Below are positions 56,693 to 64,000 of a stretch of 64,000 nucleotides of DNA, piece after piece. Positions within the stretch are counted from its first letter, which is position 1; the number at the start of each line of letters is the position of its first letter. The translations under genes were made by a program, and so were the position numbers. Source of the stretch: an uncultured Mediterraneibacter sp. (GTDB lineage Bacteria; Bacillota; Clostridia; Lachnospirales; Lachnospiraceae); assembly GCA_944381935.1 (NCBI GenBank), contig CALWMN010000010.1:43759-107758 (forward strand). Reading direction: 5' to 3'. The notes beneath the pieces are model-generated. The model worked only from the letters and a program-made list of their open reading frames with translations, did not search any database and was not told where the DNA came from.

Positions 56693-57133
56693 ATGCCTAC
56701 ATTATATATCATGGTAGGGATTCCGGGGGCTGGAAAAACCACTTATGCAAAAGAAAAATTAAAACATGCCATCCGCATCGGTTCGGATGATCTCAGGAAA
56801 GAGTTCTTTGGGAAAGAACTGACCTTGAAAGGCCATCGATTTATTCATGCTATAATGCGAAAACGGGCGGCTGCCCATCTCCGGGAAGGTCATGATGTGG
56901 TGATTGACTGTATGAATGTCAGCATCCGGGCAAGGCGTGTCTACTTTCACATCCTCCCGCCTGGATGTTCTATTGTTGCCGTTTATCTGCACACGCCGGT
57001 GTGGAAAGCACTTCGGAATAATCAAAACCGTTCCCGCCATGTGCCGGTGATCGGAATCCTCCTCACCCGTCTGAGGATGCAGGCTCCCCGGAAGAAGGAA
57101 GGCTTTATCCGTGTGATCCGCTTCAGCCAATAA
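56693..57133 (+). CDS. Small P-loop kinase (AAA_33 / polynucleotide-kinase-like)
   Basis: 146 residues. Walker A GIPGAGKTT at the N-terminus, a second Asp motif in HDVVIDCMN, and the NRSRHVP lid segment with a C-terminal EGF motif. These are typical of small zeta-toxin/Pnkp-like kinases found in bacteria and phages. AGGAG lies about 12 bases before the ATG. The substrate, a nucleotide, RNA end or metabolite, is unknown. It lies beside a toxin remnant and tRNA genes, a region with signs of gene turnover. Confidence 0.8.
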   Translation: MPTLYIMVGIPGAGKTTYAKEKLKHAIRIGSDDLRKEFFGKELTLKGHRFIHAIMRKRAAAHLREGHDVVIDCMNVSIRARRVYFHILPPGCSIVAVYLHTPVWKALRNNQNRSRHVPVIGILLTRLRMQAPRKKEGFIRVIRFSQ

Positions 57134-57271
57134 AAAGGGCCGGGACAACTGAGGTATAAAAAGTACAAACAAAAAAGTTTTGACGTACGTTATGATGGTT
57201 TTGACAGATAAAATCTCGACATTCAAGAAAAAAGCGAAAGAATAATAACCAAAACAGAAATAAAAAAATCA

Positions 57272-57522
57272 ATGAATAATATATCATATCAATACTACGA
57301 ATGTACGAGAAAAAATAAAGAAGGATTACCAAAATATTTAAAAATAAAGAGAACGAAAAATCATGGGGAAATTTGGAAGGAAATTATTCCAGAAGAATTA
57401 ATATTCAGCACCGTATTGTCTATGAAGTATATGAGACCGATGAAAAAATATGTGGTTCGGAAGATCAGTATGATGGGATTGTCTTAATCAAACGGATGTG
57501 GACTCATTATGAGGATATTTGA
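57272..57522 (+). pseudogene. Degenerate Txe/YoeB-family toxin gene
   Basis: The frame ending with TGA at 57520-57522 reads GNLEGNYSRRINIQHRIVYE, continues through SEDQYDGIV and ends RMWTHYEDI. This matches the C-terminal half of Txe/YoeB mRNA interferases. The N-terminal part (YQYYECTRKNKE) is in a different frame, with a stop in between, and about ten residues before GNL seem missing. The stretch is much more AT-rich than its neighbours. No intact antitoxin gene is visible upstream. A decayed toxin-antitoxin locus. Confidence 0.75.
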
Positions 57523-57537
57523 TGGCAGGAGAAATAA

Positions 57538-57573
57538 GGATCACCGCTTTTAAAAAGAGCAGTGATCCTTTTC
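57538..57573 (+). terminator. Terminator behind the toxin remnant
   Basis: GGATCAC (57538-57544) pairs with GTGATCC (57562-57568), followed by TTTTC. Located 16 bp after the toxin frame stop. Confidence 0.75.
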
Positions 57574-57608
57574 TTCATATCATCTTTTCGATTTTATCCT
57601 GTAAAAAA

Positions 57609-57682
<74 letters not shown>

Positions 57683-57747
57683 ATAATAAAACATAAAAGA
57701 TAGCATAACGGGAAACATCCCTGCATATCTTCTATTAGCATGAAATA

Positions 57748-57773
57748 GGGAATCTGCCTTCCGGCAAATTCCC
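57748..57773 (-). other. Hairpin between tRNA-Gln and tRNA-Pro
   Basis: GGGAATTTGCC, loop GGAA, GGCAGATTCCC forms a stem right after the tRNA-Gln 3' end. No T tract. Probably a processing or stabilising structure in a tRNA-Gln-tRNA-Pro transcript. Confidence 0.55.
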
Positions 57774-57775
57774 AG

Positions 57776-57847
57776 CTACGGAAAAGGGACTTGAACCCCT
57801 ACTAACAGAGTCAGAGTCTGCTGTGCTGCCAATTACACCATTCCGCA
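57776..57847 (-). tRNA. tRNA-Gln (CTG)
   Basis: 72 nt on the minus strand. The acceptor TGCGGAA pairs with TTCCGTA (one G-U), the anticodon stem is GCAGA/TCTGT, and the loop CTCTGAC gives anticodon CTG for codon CAG. Discriminator G, as usual for tRNA-Gln. CCA is not encoded. Confidence 0.95.
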
Positions 57848-57881
57848 TCATTCCTTGCCCACTGTCGCAAGCAACATGATT

Positions 57882-57909
57882 ATTATAACAAACTTTTCGG
57901 AAAAATCAA
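57882..57909 (-). promoter_or_regulatory. Promoter of the tRNA-Gln/tRNA-Pro unit
   Basis: TTGATT (57904-57909), 16 bases, TATAAT (57882-57887) on the minus strand, about 35 bp before tRNA-Gln. Confidence 0.78.
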
Positions 57910-58003
57910 GCACTTTTTATAATTTCTATATACTTTTTTGCACACCCGTTTTTTTCTGAATTTAATCCGCTTTTTACAATCTTTTTAAAAATCTTTTCCA
58001 CTA

Positions 58004-58078
58004 TTGACATAAAATGTTCATATACGTTTATTAGACTATGCTGGTAATAACAGGAATCATTTTCCGACAAGATTCCTG
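58004..58078 (+). promoter_or_regulatory. Promoter and leader hairpin of the DUF5348-like gene
   Basis: TTGACA at 58004-58009; the -10 is poor (TATTAG or TTTATT region). The leader forms an 8-bp hairpin, CAGGAATC (58051-58058) with GATTCCTG (58071-58078), that ends about 24 bp before the start codon. Confidence 0.45.
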
Positions 58079-58102
58079 ATTTCACAGGAAGGAGTGTTCT
58101 AT

Positions 58103-58327
58103 ATGATAACCGGAAGATTAAGCACTGATTCCAGTGCAGATGTTTACATTACGGATGACAAAAGGCTGCAAAATATCAGCGTAAGATCGGGACAGTATCT
58201 TTATCTGTCTGTCCGCGGCTGCTGGATCCCGGTAGTCATCCGATACTCTCCGCAGAGCAGGCACTGGTTTTTCCAGAATTTAGAGAATATAAATGTAAAC
58301 GGACAGAAGGTCATGCTGAAAAGCTGA
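58103..58327 (+). CDS. DUF5348-like small protein
   Basis: 74 residues from the ATG at 58103, with AAGGAG 8 bases upstream; a GTG three codons earlier overlaps that site. The sequence MITGRLSTDSSADVYI, then WIPVVIRYSPQSRHWFF, is a compact all-beta pattern like DUF5348 proteins of Firmicutes, often linked to mobile elements. Function unknown. Own promoter and a strong terminator, so it is a single-gene unit. Confidence 0.7.
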   Translation: MITGRLSTDSSADVYITDDKRLQNISVRSGQYLYLSVRGCWIPVVIRYSPQSRHWFFQNLENINVNGQKVMLKS

Positions 58328-58342
58328 TAACGTACCAAAGCG

Positions 58343-58390
58343 GACCGGTATCAGGCGAGGTAAAGATTCCCGCCTGATACCGGTCTTTTT
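58343..58390 (+). terminator. Strong terminator behind the DUF5348-like gene
   Basis: A 15-bp perfect inverted repeat (GACCGGTATCAGGCG with CGCCTGATACCGGTC) and five T residues. It separates this gene from the convergent dapF. Confidence 0.92.
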
Positions 58391-58397
58391 CATCTGC

Positions 58398-59231
58398 CTA
58401 TTTCCACTCCCCCTCAAATACTACCTCAGCAGGCCCGGTCATATAGACCGTATCTCTCTCCTGGTCCCACTCAATTTTCAGATCGCCTCCCAGAAGTTTC
58501 ACCGTCACTTCATTCTCTGTCAGTCCGTTCAGGACACATGCGACAGCGACGGCGCACGCCCCTGTGCCGCAGGCAAGCGTCTCCCCCGATCCACGTTCCC
58601 ACACGCGCATTTCGGCAGTATGCCTGTCAAGGACACGCACGAACTCCGTGTTTATCCTGTTGGGAAACATTTCATGGTTTTCAAAAGCCGGTCCGATCTC
58701 TTCCAGCGGAAGTTCCCTTACATCCCTGTCTGTAAATACGACCGCGTGGGGATTTCCCATGGATACGCATGTGATCCTGTATTCCTTTCCTGCTGCCGTG
58801 ACCGGTTCATTCAGGACGGTTTCTCCCGGAGATAGCACCGGGATTTCCGACGGTTTCAGGATCGGCCTTCCCATATCCACCCTGACAAGCGCGACCTTTC
58901 CATCCCCCACCGTCAGATCCAGGTATTTGATCCCGCCTAATGTCTCCACTGATATATGGGTCTTGTCAGTCAGACCATAGTCATAGACGTATTTTGCCAC
59001 GCAGCGTATCCCGTTCCCGCACATTTCCCCGCGTGATCCATCCGCGTTATACATCTCCATCTCAAAATCCGCCTTATCCGACGGCTTGATCATGATCAGC
59101 CCGTCGGATCCCACCCCAAAATGGCGGTCACTTATCCTGACTGCAAGCTCCGACGGAGAGGTTATCGTTTCTTCAAAACAGTTTACATAAACATAGTCGT
59201 TTCCGAGTCCCTGCATTTTTGTAAATTTCAT
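58398..59231 (-). CDS. dapF: Diaminopimelate epimerase
   Basis: Converts LL- to meso-diaminopimelate for lysine and peptidoglycan. It has 277 residues from the ATG at 59231 giving [16 protein letters not shown]. Catalytic cysteines are in [10 protein letters not shown] and [12 protein letters not shown] longer start at 59270, overlapping the ANTAR gene, is possible but lacks a ribosome binding site. Same operon as glnA and the ANTAR regulator; works after DapL (32.7 kb). Confidence 0.96.
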   Translation of the reverse strand: MKFTKMQGLGNDYVYVNCFEETITSPSELAVRISDRHFGVGSDGLIMIKPSDKADFEMEMYNADGSRGEMCGNGIRCVAKYVYDYGLTDKTHISVETLGGIKYLDLTVGDGKVALVRVDMGRPILKPSEIPVLSPGETVLNEPVTAAGKEYRITCVSMGNPHAVVFTDRDVRELPLEEIGPAFENHEMFPNRINTEFVRVLDRHTAEMRVWERGSGETLACGTGACAVAVACVLNGLTENEVTVKLLGGDLKIEWDQERDTVYMTGPAEVVFEGEWK

Positions 59232-59262
59232 CTCTATCCCCAAGCCTTTCTTTGATATTGCG

Positions 59263-59811
59263 TTACTCATTCATGATTGTAAGCACCATCTGCGCTGTCT
59301 CATACATGTTCGTCCCGCTCCCCATGCTGCTCTTCTGCAGATAGCGGTGCGCCTCGTTTTCTGACATCCCGTTTCGATCCATCAACAGCGCCTTTGCCTG
59401 TTCAATTACTTCCCGCTCCCGGTCGCTTCTGCCTCGCTCCCGGCCGCTCCGTTTTCTGCGCCTGCGTTCGATCGTCTGCTGCATCATCTCAACTGTATTA
59501 ACCAGGTCATAAATCTTCAGCGGGACCGGCAGTCCCACCACTCCCTCCGGCAGTCCGTCCAGCCATTTGTCAGGTGAAGCGATCAGCAGCATCTCAAAGC
59601 TCACAGGAAGGAGTTCTCTCATCTGTGTATACCGCATATCCTGCAGGCTGCTGCCACACACCACAATTCCCTCATTCCATGTGTCTGCATATTGGAGCGC
59701 TTTTGCACCGGTCAGGCAGACAGCCGACACGTCCATCCCGGCGCGGACCAGAATATTGCGTATATTTGCTGCATTTTCACGTTTGGAAAAAGCGACAATA
59801 ATATTGCTCAA
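59263..59811 (-). CDS. ANTAR-domain RNA-binding response regulator
   Basis: 182 residues from a TTG start at 59811, preferred because GGAGGTGG lies about 7 bases upstream. The N-terminal half is a receiver-like domain without a clear phospho-acceptor Asp. The C-terminal ANTAR domain (about 125-180) has [28 protein letters not shown] proteins bind paired hairpins in RNA and prevent termination. It follows glnA by 41 bp, as in many clostridia, suggesting nitrogen-linked antitermination. Confidence 0.9.
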   Translation of the reverse strand: MSNIIVAFSKRENAANIRNILVRAGMDVSAVCLTGAKALQYADTWNEGIVVCGSSLQDMRYTQMRELLPVSFEMLLIASPDKWLDGLPEGVVGLPVPLKIYDLVNTVEMMQQTIERRRRKRSGRERGRSDREREVIEQAKALLMDRNGMSENEAHRYLQKSSMGSGTNMYETAQMVLTIMNE

Positions 59812-59852
59812 ATCCGCTCCACCTCCTGACGTTTCCCTCTTTCTGCTGCATA

Positions 59853-61184
59853 TCACCATTTGTACAGATAGTTCGCGATCTCCCAGTCTGTCACCTGCAT
59901 GCAGTAATCCTGGTATTCCTTCTCATGCGCCTTTATGATCTTATCCGCCAGGTTTTCACCCAGCACTGACAGGACAAGCTCATCCTTCTTAAGTTCCTCC
60001 ACCGCATCCTTCAGAGACCTGGGAAGCTCCTGCACATGAAGTTTTTCCCTTTGCTGCGGCGTCATCTTCTGTATATTTTCATCGATGCTCTCGGGCGGCA
60101 TGATCTCATTTCTGATCCCGTCCAGTCCTGCCGTCAGAAGGACCGCAAGCGCAAGGTAGGGATTGGCTGTCGCGTCCGGGCTCCTAAGCTCGATCCTCGT
60201 ATTCTCTCCCCTGCCGGACGGCACGCGGATGAGCGGTCCCCTCGTCTTCCCGGACCATCCCATATAGACCGGAGCCTCATATCCCGGCACAAATCGCTTG
60301 TAGGAATTTACCGTGGGATTCGTGATGCATGTGATCGCCTTCATATGCTTCATCAGCCCGCCTATGAAATAGTATCCCTGCCGGCTCAGGCCATTTGGGT
60401 CATCTGCACTCTGGAAGGCATTTTCCCCGTCTCTGCTCAGGGAAAGATTGATATGCATCCCGGAGCCATAAGTCTCGCTCTTGGGTTTTGGCATGAAAGT
60501 CGCATGGAGTCCGTGCCTTTTTGCAATCGTCTTGACCACCATCTTAAAGGTCATCAGGTTATCTGCTGTCACCAGCGCCTCATCATAGCGGAAATCGATC
60601 TCATGTTGTGCCGGCGCGATCTCATGGTGGGAAGAAGTGATCTCAAATCCCATATCCTCAAGGGTCAGGACCATATCCCGTCTTGCGTTTTCCCCGAAAT
60701 CAACCGGACCCACGTCAAAATATCCGCCCTTCTCATGTGTCAGTGTGGTCGGAAGGCCGTCGTCGTCTGTGTGGAACAGGAAAAATTCACATTCCGGCCC
60801 TACATTCATCGTATATCCCATTTCCTCCGCCTCTGCTATCGCCTTTTTCAGTACATATCTTGGATCTATCTCATAGGGCGTCCCGTCTGTGCGGTACACA
60901 TCGCAGATCAGGCGGGCGACCTTGCCCTGCTGAGGTCTCCATGGAAATATTTCAAATGTGCTCAGGTCTGGATACAGATACATGTCTGACTCTTCCTCCC
61001 CGGAAAGCCCCTCCAGCGACGATGCGTCAAACATGCATCGGTTGTCCATCGCCTTCTCGAGCTGGCTGACTGTCACAGCCATATTTTTCATCGCCCCGAA
61101 AATATCTGTAAACTGCAGACGGATGAACGCGACATCCTCTTCCTCTACAATCCGAAGGATATCTTCCCTTGTATAATTATGCAT
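59853..61184 (-). CDS. glnA: Glutamine synthetase type I
   Basis: Makes glutamine from glutamate, ammonia and ATP. It has 443 residues, the length of the Firmicute GSI-alpha group. NVGPECEFFLF, SSHHEIAPAQHEIDF, NPTVNSYKRFVPGYEAP and ELRSPDATANPYLA carry the metal, ammonium and ATP-site residues. No adenylylation-type Tyr segment is seen. AAGGAGG lies upstream of the ATG. Own promoter, with a leader hairpin. Confidence 0.97.
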   Translation of the reverse strand: MHNYTREDILRIVEEEDVAFIRLQFTDIFGAMKNMAVTVSQLEKAMDNRCMFDASSLEGLSGEEESDMYLYPDLSTFEIFPWRPQQGKVARLICDVYRTDGTPYEIDPRYVLKKAIAEAEEMGYTMNVGPECEFFLFHTDDDGLPTTLTHEKGGYFDVGPVDFGENARRDMVLTLEDMGFEITSSHHEIAPAQHEIDFRYDEALVTADNLMTFKMVVKTIAKRHGLHATFMPKPKSETYGSGMHINLSLSRDGENAFQSADDPNGLSRQGYYFIGGLMKHMKAITCITNPTVNSYKRFVPGYEAPVYMGWSGKTRGPLIRVPSGRGENTRIELRSPDATANPYLALAVLLTAGLDGIRNEIMPPESIDENIQKMTPQQREKLHVQELPRSLKDAVEELKKDELVLSVLGENLADKIIKAHEKEYQDYCMQVTDWEIANYLYKW

Positions 61185-61226
61185 AGAATGAAACCTCCTT
61201 TATCCGTTTTCTTTCCCCATATACAA

Positions 61227-61258
61227 AAGGGCGTCCTCCACCTCTGGGAAACGCCCTT
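61227..61258 (-). promoter_or_regulatory. Leader hairpin of glnA, possible attenuator
   Basis: AAGGGCGT and ACGCCCTT form an 8-bp stem with a 16-base loop, followed by TTGT. It lies between the promoter and the ribosome binding site, in a transcript that also encodes an ANTAR protein. A clear double-hairpin ANTAR target was not found. Confidence 0.5.
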
Positions 61259-61269
61259 GTTTCGTCCTT

Positions 61270-61298
61270 ATTATATCGGCTGTTTTCCTGATTGTCAA
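61270..61298 (-). promoter_or_regulatory. Consensus promoter of glnA
   Basis: TTGACA (61293-61298), 17 bases, TATAAT (61270-61275) on the minus strand, a perfect sigma-A promoter. The -35 overlaps the stop codon of the GH3 gene. Confidence 0.92.
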
Positions 61299-63796
61299 AC
61301 GCTATATGCATTGGACATAAGAACCACGCGTACAAGCCTTGTAACACAGTCCTTCAGTTCCCCCACGGAAAGCGTGCCGTCCAGGAGCGCCTGGCGGATA
61401 TTCTCCTGGTCTGTGGGCTGCCCGGGCATGACGAGGTCATTTCCCGCGCGCACACATCCGGAAGCCGTGCAGTCGTCCCCCTGCTCTGTCGTTGTCCAGT
61501 CCGTCATAATAACTCCCCGGAAACCAAACTCACACCGCGCCGCTTTCATGCAGATATCATGGCAGTTCGCCGCGTGAACCCCATTGATCAGGTTATAGCT
61601 TGTCATGATAGACATCGGCTGTGATTCCCTGATTGCAATCCCAAATCCTCTCAGATAGATCTCCCTGAGCGTCCTCTCCGACAGGATACTGTCAGATCCC
61701 ATGCGGTTATCCTCCTGGTTGTTGCAGGCAAAATGTTTGATTGTCGTCCCGCACCCCTTATGGCTCTGAACCCCTTTTGTCATTGCGGCGGCGATCCTGC
61801 CGCTGATGAGGGGATCCTCTGAATAGTACTCAAAATTCCGTCCGCACAGCGGGTTTCTGTGGATGTTCATTCCGGGCGCAAGCCAGAGTGTCACCCCAAA
61901 CCGCTCCATCTCATCTCCTACCGCATCGCCCACCTCCGCGGCCAGCGCCTCATCCCAGCTCTGTGCAAGAAGCGTTCCCACAGGAAATGCCGTACAATAC
62001 TGATAATGGATCTCACCCTCAAGCTCTGGCCCGTCATAAAAGAATCCTTTTTCAAACGATGCCGCCATAGGCTGCGTCCTCATCTCCCCGTCCTGAACGG
62101 AATATTTTTGATTCAGGCGGAGTCCGGCAGGTCCGTCAGCCAACACAATATTCGCCACGCCCGCATCGTTTGCACAGGAGCTTGTCTCTCCCGCGGATCC
62201 GGGCACAGAAATTCCTGCGGATCCGAGGTGGCTTCCCTGTCCTTTTCCCGGATCTCCGACAGCCAGGTCGATCAACTGCTCCTTGGTAAGCCTGCTTACG
62301 ATCTGCGCTGCCTCATCGTCCGGTTCCGTATGGTCATACCGGAAGCATACGGTCTGGACCCCGGAGAGATCATAGTTTATCTTCTGCACATTCTCCGCCT
62401 GCTTCACCAGAGCATCATACCGAGCTTTACGTTTCCCTTCATCCAGTGACAGCTCCTCCAGCTTCTCCTTGAGCGGGCAGATATGCTCCGCCTGCGCAAT
62501 GATCTTCTCCTCTTTGAGCACCAGTGCCCCTGAGAGCCGGCTGCCCGTCAGCGAGTTTCCGATGAAAACCCCGTAGTATCCCGGCTCCAGAACCCACGCC
62601 CCACGCGCTTCATCGTAGGACGCCATATCTTCCGGCCCAACTGTCAGTTCCAGCGTCTCCTTTTCTCCGGGGGAAAGCTGCCCCGTCTTGGCAAAGGCGC
62701 ACAGCCTTCTGTACTCTTTCTCCATCTTCCCTTGCGGCAGGGATACATAGGCCTGGACAACCTCCCTTCCGGAAAATGTATCGCCGCAGTTTGTCACGGT
62801 AACAGGGACCGTAACATTCCCCGTCCCGTCTGCGCGCATCTCTCCCGGTTCTACCGCAAAATCCGTATAGGAAAGTCCGTACCCGAACCCATAGCGTACC
62901 GGGACATCAAAGGAGTCAAAATAGCGGTATCCCACATAGATCCCTTCCTCGTATTTTTCCTGCCCTACATTCCCGTTGTTATGGGAGAATATGGCAGAGT
63001 TCGGATAATCCTCATAGTGGAATGCCCATGTATCCGTAAGCTTTCCGCCCGGCGTAACCGCCCCGCTCACCACATCAGCGACAGCATGTCCGCCCTCCTG
63101 CCCCGGCTGTGAGATCTCCAGCACAGCCTTGATCTGCGGGAACTCGTCCAGAAAGGAAAGGTCCGTGACGCCGCCTGTATTAATGATCAGCAGAACCCTC
63201 TTATACATCCCGCAGATATCCGAGAGCATTTTATGCTCCTGTCCGCTCAAAAGGTAGTCCCCGCCTGCCACATTCCTGTCGGCTCCTTCCCCCGCGACAC
63301 GCCCGAGCACATAGACCGCCGTGTCCGCCTCCGTGCCATATACATCCGGTCCTGCCGGAACAAGGAACGGAGTGGAGGAATAAGCCGAAAAGAAATCCAT
63401 TCCTCCTCCCTTTTTTGTTTCAATTGCCGCACATTTCCTCAGGATCTCTTCCCTCCAGTCGAGCCGCTCCTGGAGATAGATCTTCTCATATTCCCTGATC
63501 CACTCCTTTGTCGTGATCTCATACCCCGCATCGTCAAGCCCCTGGTAAATGCTGACGCTCTCCCTTTCATTGACGTCGCCCGAACCTGTGCCGCCCTTTA
63601 CAGTTCTCGAGGCTCCTGCCCCGAAAAGCGCAATCCTGCTCCCTTTGTCGATCGGGAGAAGATTTTCTTCGTTCTTCAGTAAAACCATTCCTTCCGCCGC
63701 TGCCCTCCGCGCGACTTCTGCATGGTCTATTTCATAATCTTCCATCTTCTGGCTCGTACTTCCGGTAAATGTCCTCGATTTAATCCTTCGCTCCAT
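61295..63796 (-). CDS. Glycoside hydrolase family 3, domain-inverted
   Basis: 833 residues. The usual C-terminal alpha/beta sandwich and fibronectin-like domains come first (about 1-440), and the catalytic TIM barrel last (about 520-833). Nucleophile is Asp766 in GVIMTDW; APGMNIHRNPLCGRNFEYYSE and KHFACNNQE are substrate-site motifs. This order is known in beta-glucosidases of Ruminococcus and Butyrivibrio. No signal peptide, so cytoplasmic. I chose the ATG at 63796, 9 bases after AAGG. It probably cleaves beta-glucosides or related sugars. Confidence 0.93.
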   Translation of the reverse strand: MERRIKSRTFTGSTSQKMEDYEIDHAEVARRAAAEGMVLLKNEENLLPIDKGSRIALFGAGASRTVKGGTGSGDVNERESVSIYQGLDDAGYEITTKEWIREYEKIYLQERLDWREEILRKCAAIETKKGGGMDFFSAYSSTPFLVPAGPDVYGTEADTAVYVLGRVAGEGADRNVAGGDYLLSGQEHKMLSDICGMYKRVLLIINTGGVTDLSFLDEFPQIKAVLEISQPGQEGGHAVADVVSGAVTPGGKLTDTWAFHYEDYPNSAIFSHNNGNVGQEKYEEGIYVGYRYFDSFDVPVRYGFGYGLSYTDFAVEPGEMRADGTGNVTVPVTVTNCGDTFSGREVVQAYVSLPQGKMEKEYRRLCAFAKTGQLSPGEKETLELTVGPEDMASYDEARGAWVLEPGYYGVFIGNSLTGSRLSGALVLKEEKIIAQAEHICPLKEKLEELSLDEGKRKARYDALVKQAENVQKINYDLSGVQTVCFRYDHTEPDDEAAQIVSRLTKEQLIDLAVGDPGKGQGSHLGSAGISVPGSAGETSSCANDAGVANIVLADGPAGLRLNQKYSVQDGEMRTQPMAASFEKGFFYDGPELEGEIHYQYCTAFPVGTLLAQSWDEALAAEVGDAVGDEMERFGVTLWLAPGMNIHRNPLCGRNFEYYSEDPLISGRIAAAMTKGVQSHKGCGTTIKHFACNNQEDNRMGSDSILSERTLREIYLRGFGIAIRESQPMSIMTSYNLINGVHAANCHDICMKAARCEFGFRGVIMTDWTTTEQGDDCTASGCVRAGNDLVMPGQPTDQENIRQALLDGTLSVGELKDCVTRLVRVVLMSNAYSV

Positions 63797-63842
63797 ATTC
63801 CCCATCCTTTCGATCAATATTCTGTGCGTTGGTATCAGGTTT

Positions 63843-63851
63843 ATTATAGCA
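63843..63851 (-). promoter_or_regulatory. Extended -10 promoter of the GH3 gene
   Basis: TGCTATAAT on the minus strand (TATAAT at 63843-63848). The -35 region is weak, compensated by the TGn extension. About 45 bp before the chosen start. Confidence 0.65.
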
Positions 63852-63963
63852 TAGTCCCTGTTCCGATTGACAGTATATCTTACGGAACAGCAAAAAAGGA
63901 CCGGAAGGTCTTTTTGATGTGCCACCCGTCAAGTAGACAATGAAAAAAATATAAATTTTTTGT

Positions 63964-63993
63964 ATTGCCCGGTTTGTGCCGGGCAATATTTTT
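63964..63993. terminator. Hairpin terminator near the right edge
   Basis: ATTGCCCGG and CCGGGCAAT form a perfect 9-bp stem with a six-base loop, followed by ATTTTT on the plus strand. It may end a gene lying beyond the window. Between 63852 and 63963 I see no gene. Confidence 0.65.
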
Positions 63994-64000
63994 ATGCAGC

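Noticed and set aside
56527-56742. A 71-codon hydrophobic frame on the minus strand
   Set aside because: It overlaps the start of the P-loop kinase gene and has no ribosome binding site. Hydrophobicity comes from AT-rich sequence. A shorter version starting near 56695 cannot be fully excluded.
57123-57332. A 69-codon Phe/Leu-rich frame on the minus strand
   Set aside because: It is antisense to the AT-rich toxin remnant. Composition alone explains it.
63905-63945. Possible insertion-sequence end near the right edge (GTGCCACCCGTCAAGTAG)
   Set aside because: No terminal inverted repeat pair or transposase frame is visible within the window, so it cannot be supported.

Overview
The window is a gene-dense, mid-to-high G+C chromosomal segment of an anaerobic gut-type Firmicute, most likely a Lachnospiraceae (Clostridium cluster XIVa). 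The indicators are a large SRP RNA with Alu domain, dapL-type lysine synthesis, a V-type and an F-type rotary ATPase side by side, DUF6128- and DUF5348-type proteins, an ANTAR regulator behind glnA, and AGGAGG-type ribosome binding sites throughout. I see no rRNA, prophage, transposase or CRISPR array. The species cannot be named from sequence alone.

Layout. 1-6.4 kb: V-type ATPase operon (G/H-I-K-E-C-F-A, cut at the left edge), minus strand. 6.4-13.0 kb: minus-strand run trmL, aminotransferase, Lrp regulator, HypE/AIR-synthase-like protein, VanW protein, a 33-residue membrane peptide and a B12-binding radical SAM protein. 13.1-13.4 kb: SRP RNA on the plus strand, facing tadA. 14-20.5 kb: DUF6128 protein with 54-bp repeats, dgt, a helix-turn-helix protein, vanY-like peptidase, phosphopantetheinyl transferase and a GGDEF/EAL protein. 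20.6-27.4 kb: complete F-type ATPase operon (atpBEFHAGDC), with a leader hairpin and a large structured insertion between atpG and atpD. 27.7-33.9 kb: membrane proteins, YgjP-like protease, Maf, M20 amidohydrolase, PHP phosphatase and dapL. 34-38.7 kb: lantibiotic-immunity type ABC transporter diverging from its own two-component system. 38.7-39.1 kb: 64-bp tandem repeats, a long palindrome and tRNA-Lys. 39.2-41.1 kb: thioredoxin-like protein with a short Cys-rich ORF, trmB and a PNPOx-like protein. 41.1-45.9 kb: FtsX/MacB-type ABC transporter with a two-component system. 46.1-54.8 kb: a carbohydrate-sensing and uptake block. 55-58.3 kb: secreted protein with an ECF-like promoter, P-loop kinase, toxin remnant, tRNA-Pro, tRNA-Gln and a DUF5348 protein. 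58.4-63.8 kb: dapF, ANTAR regulator, glnA and a domain-inverted GH3 glycosidase.

How the genes work together. Residues in the two proteolipid subunits suggest that the V-type enzyme moves Na+ and the F-type enzyme H+, so the cell could link sodium and proton gradients. The 46-55 kb block pairs two membrane-anchored solute-binding proteins, neither with an ABC permease, with a histidine kinase and response regulator. Directly downstream is a mannose-family PTS (IIA, IIB, IIC, IID) with its own HPr-like carrier and a HAD phosphatase. It reads as a multi-sensor sugar circuit controlling a PTS. Three further hairpins lie between a promoter and a first gene (atp leader, PTS leader, glnA leader), so control by premature termination may be a theme here.

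The most unusual items are the roughly 180-nt multi-helix element inside the F-ATPase operon, the sensor/PTS cluster, the repeats and palindrome beside tRNA-Lys, and several small ORFs with good translational context. All functional statements come from reading the sequence; no database search was possible.
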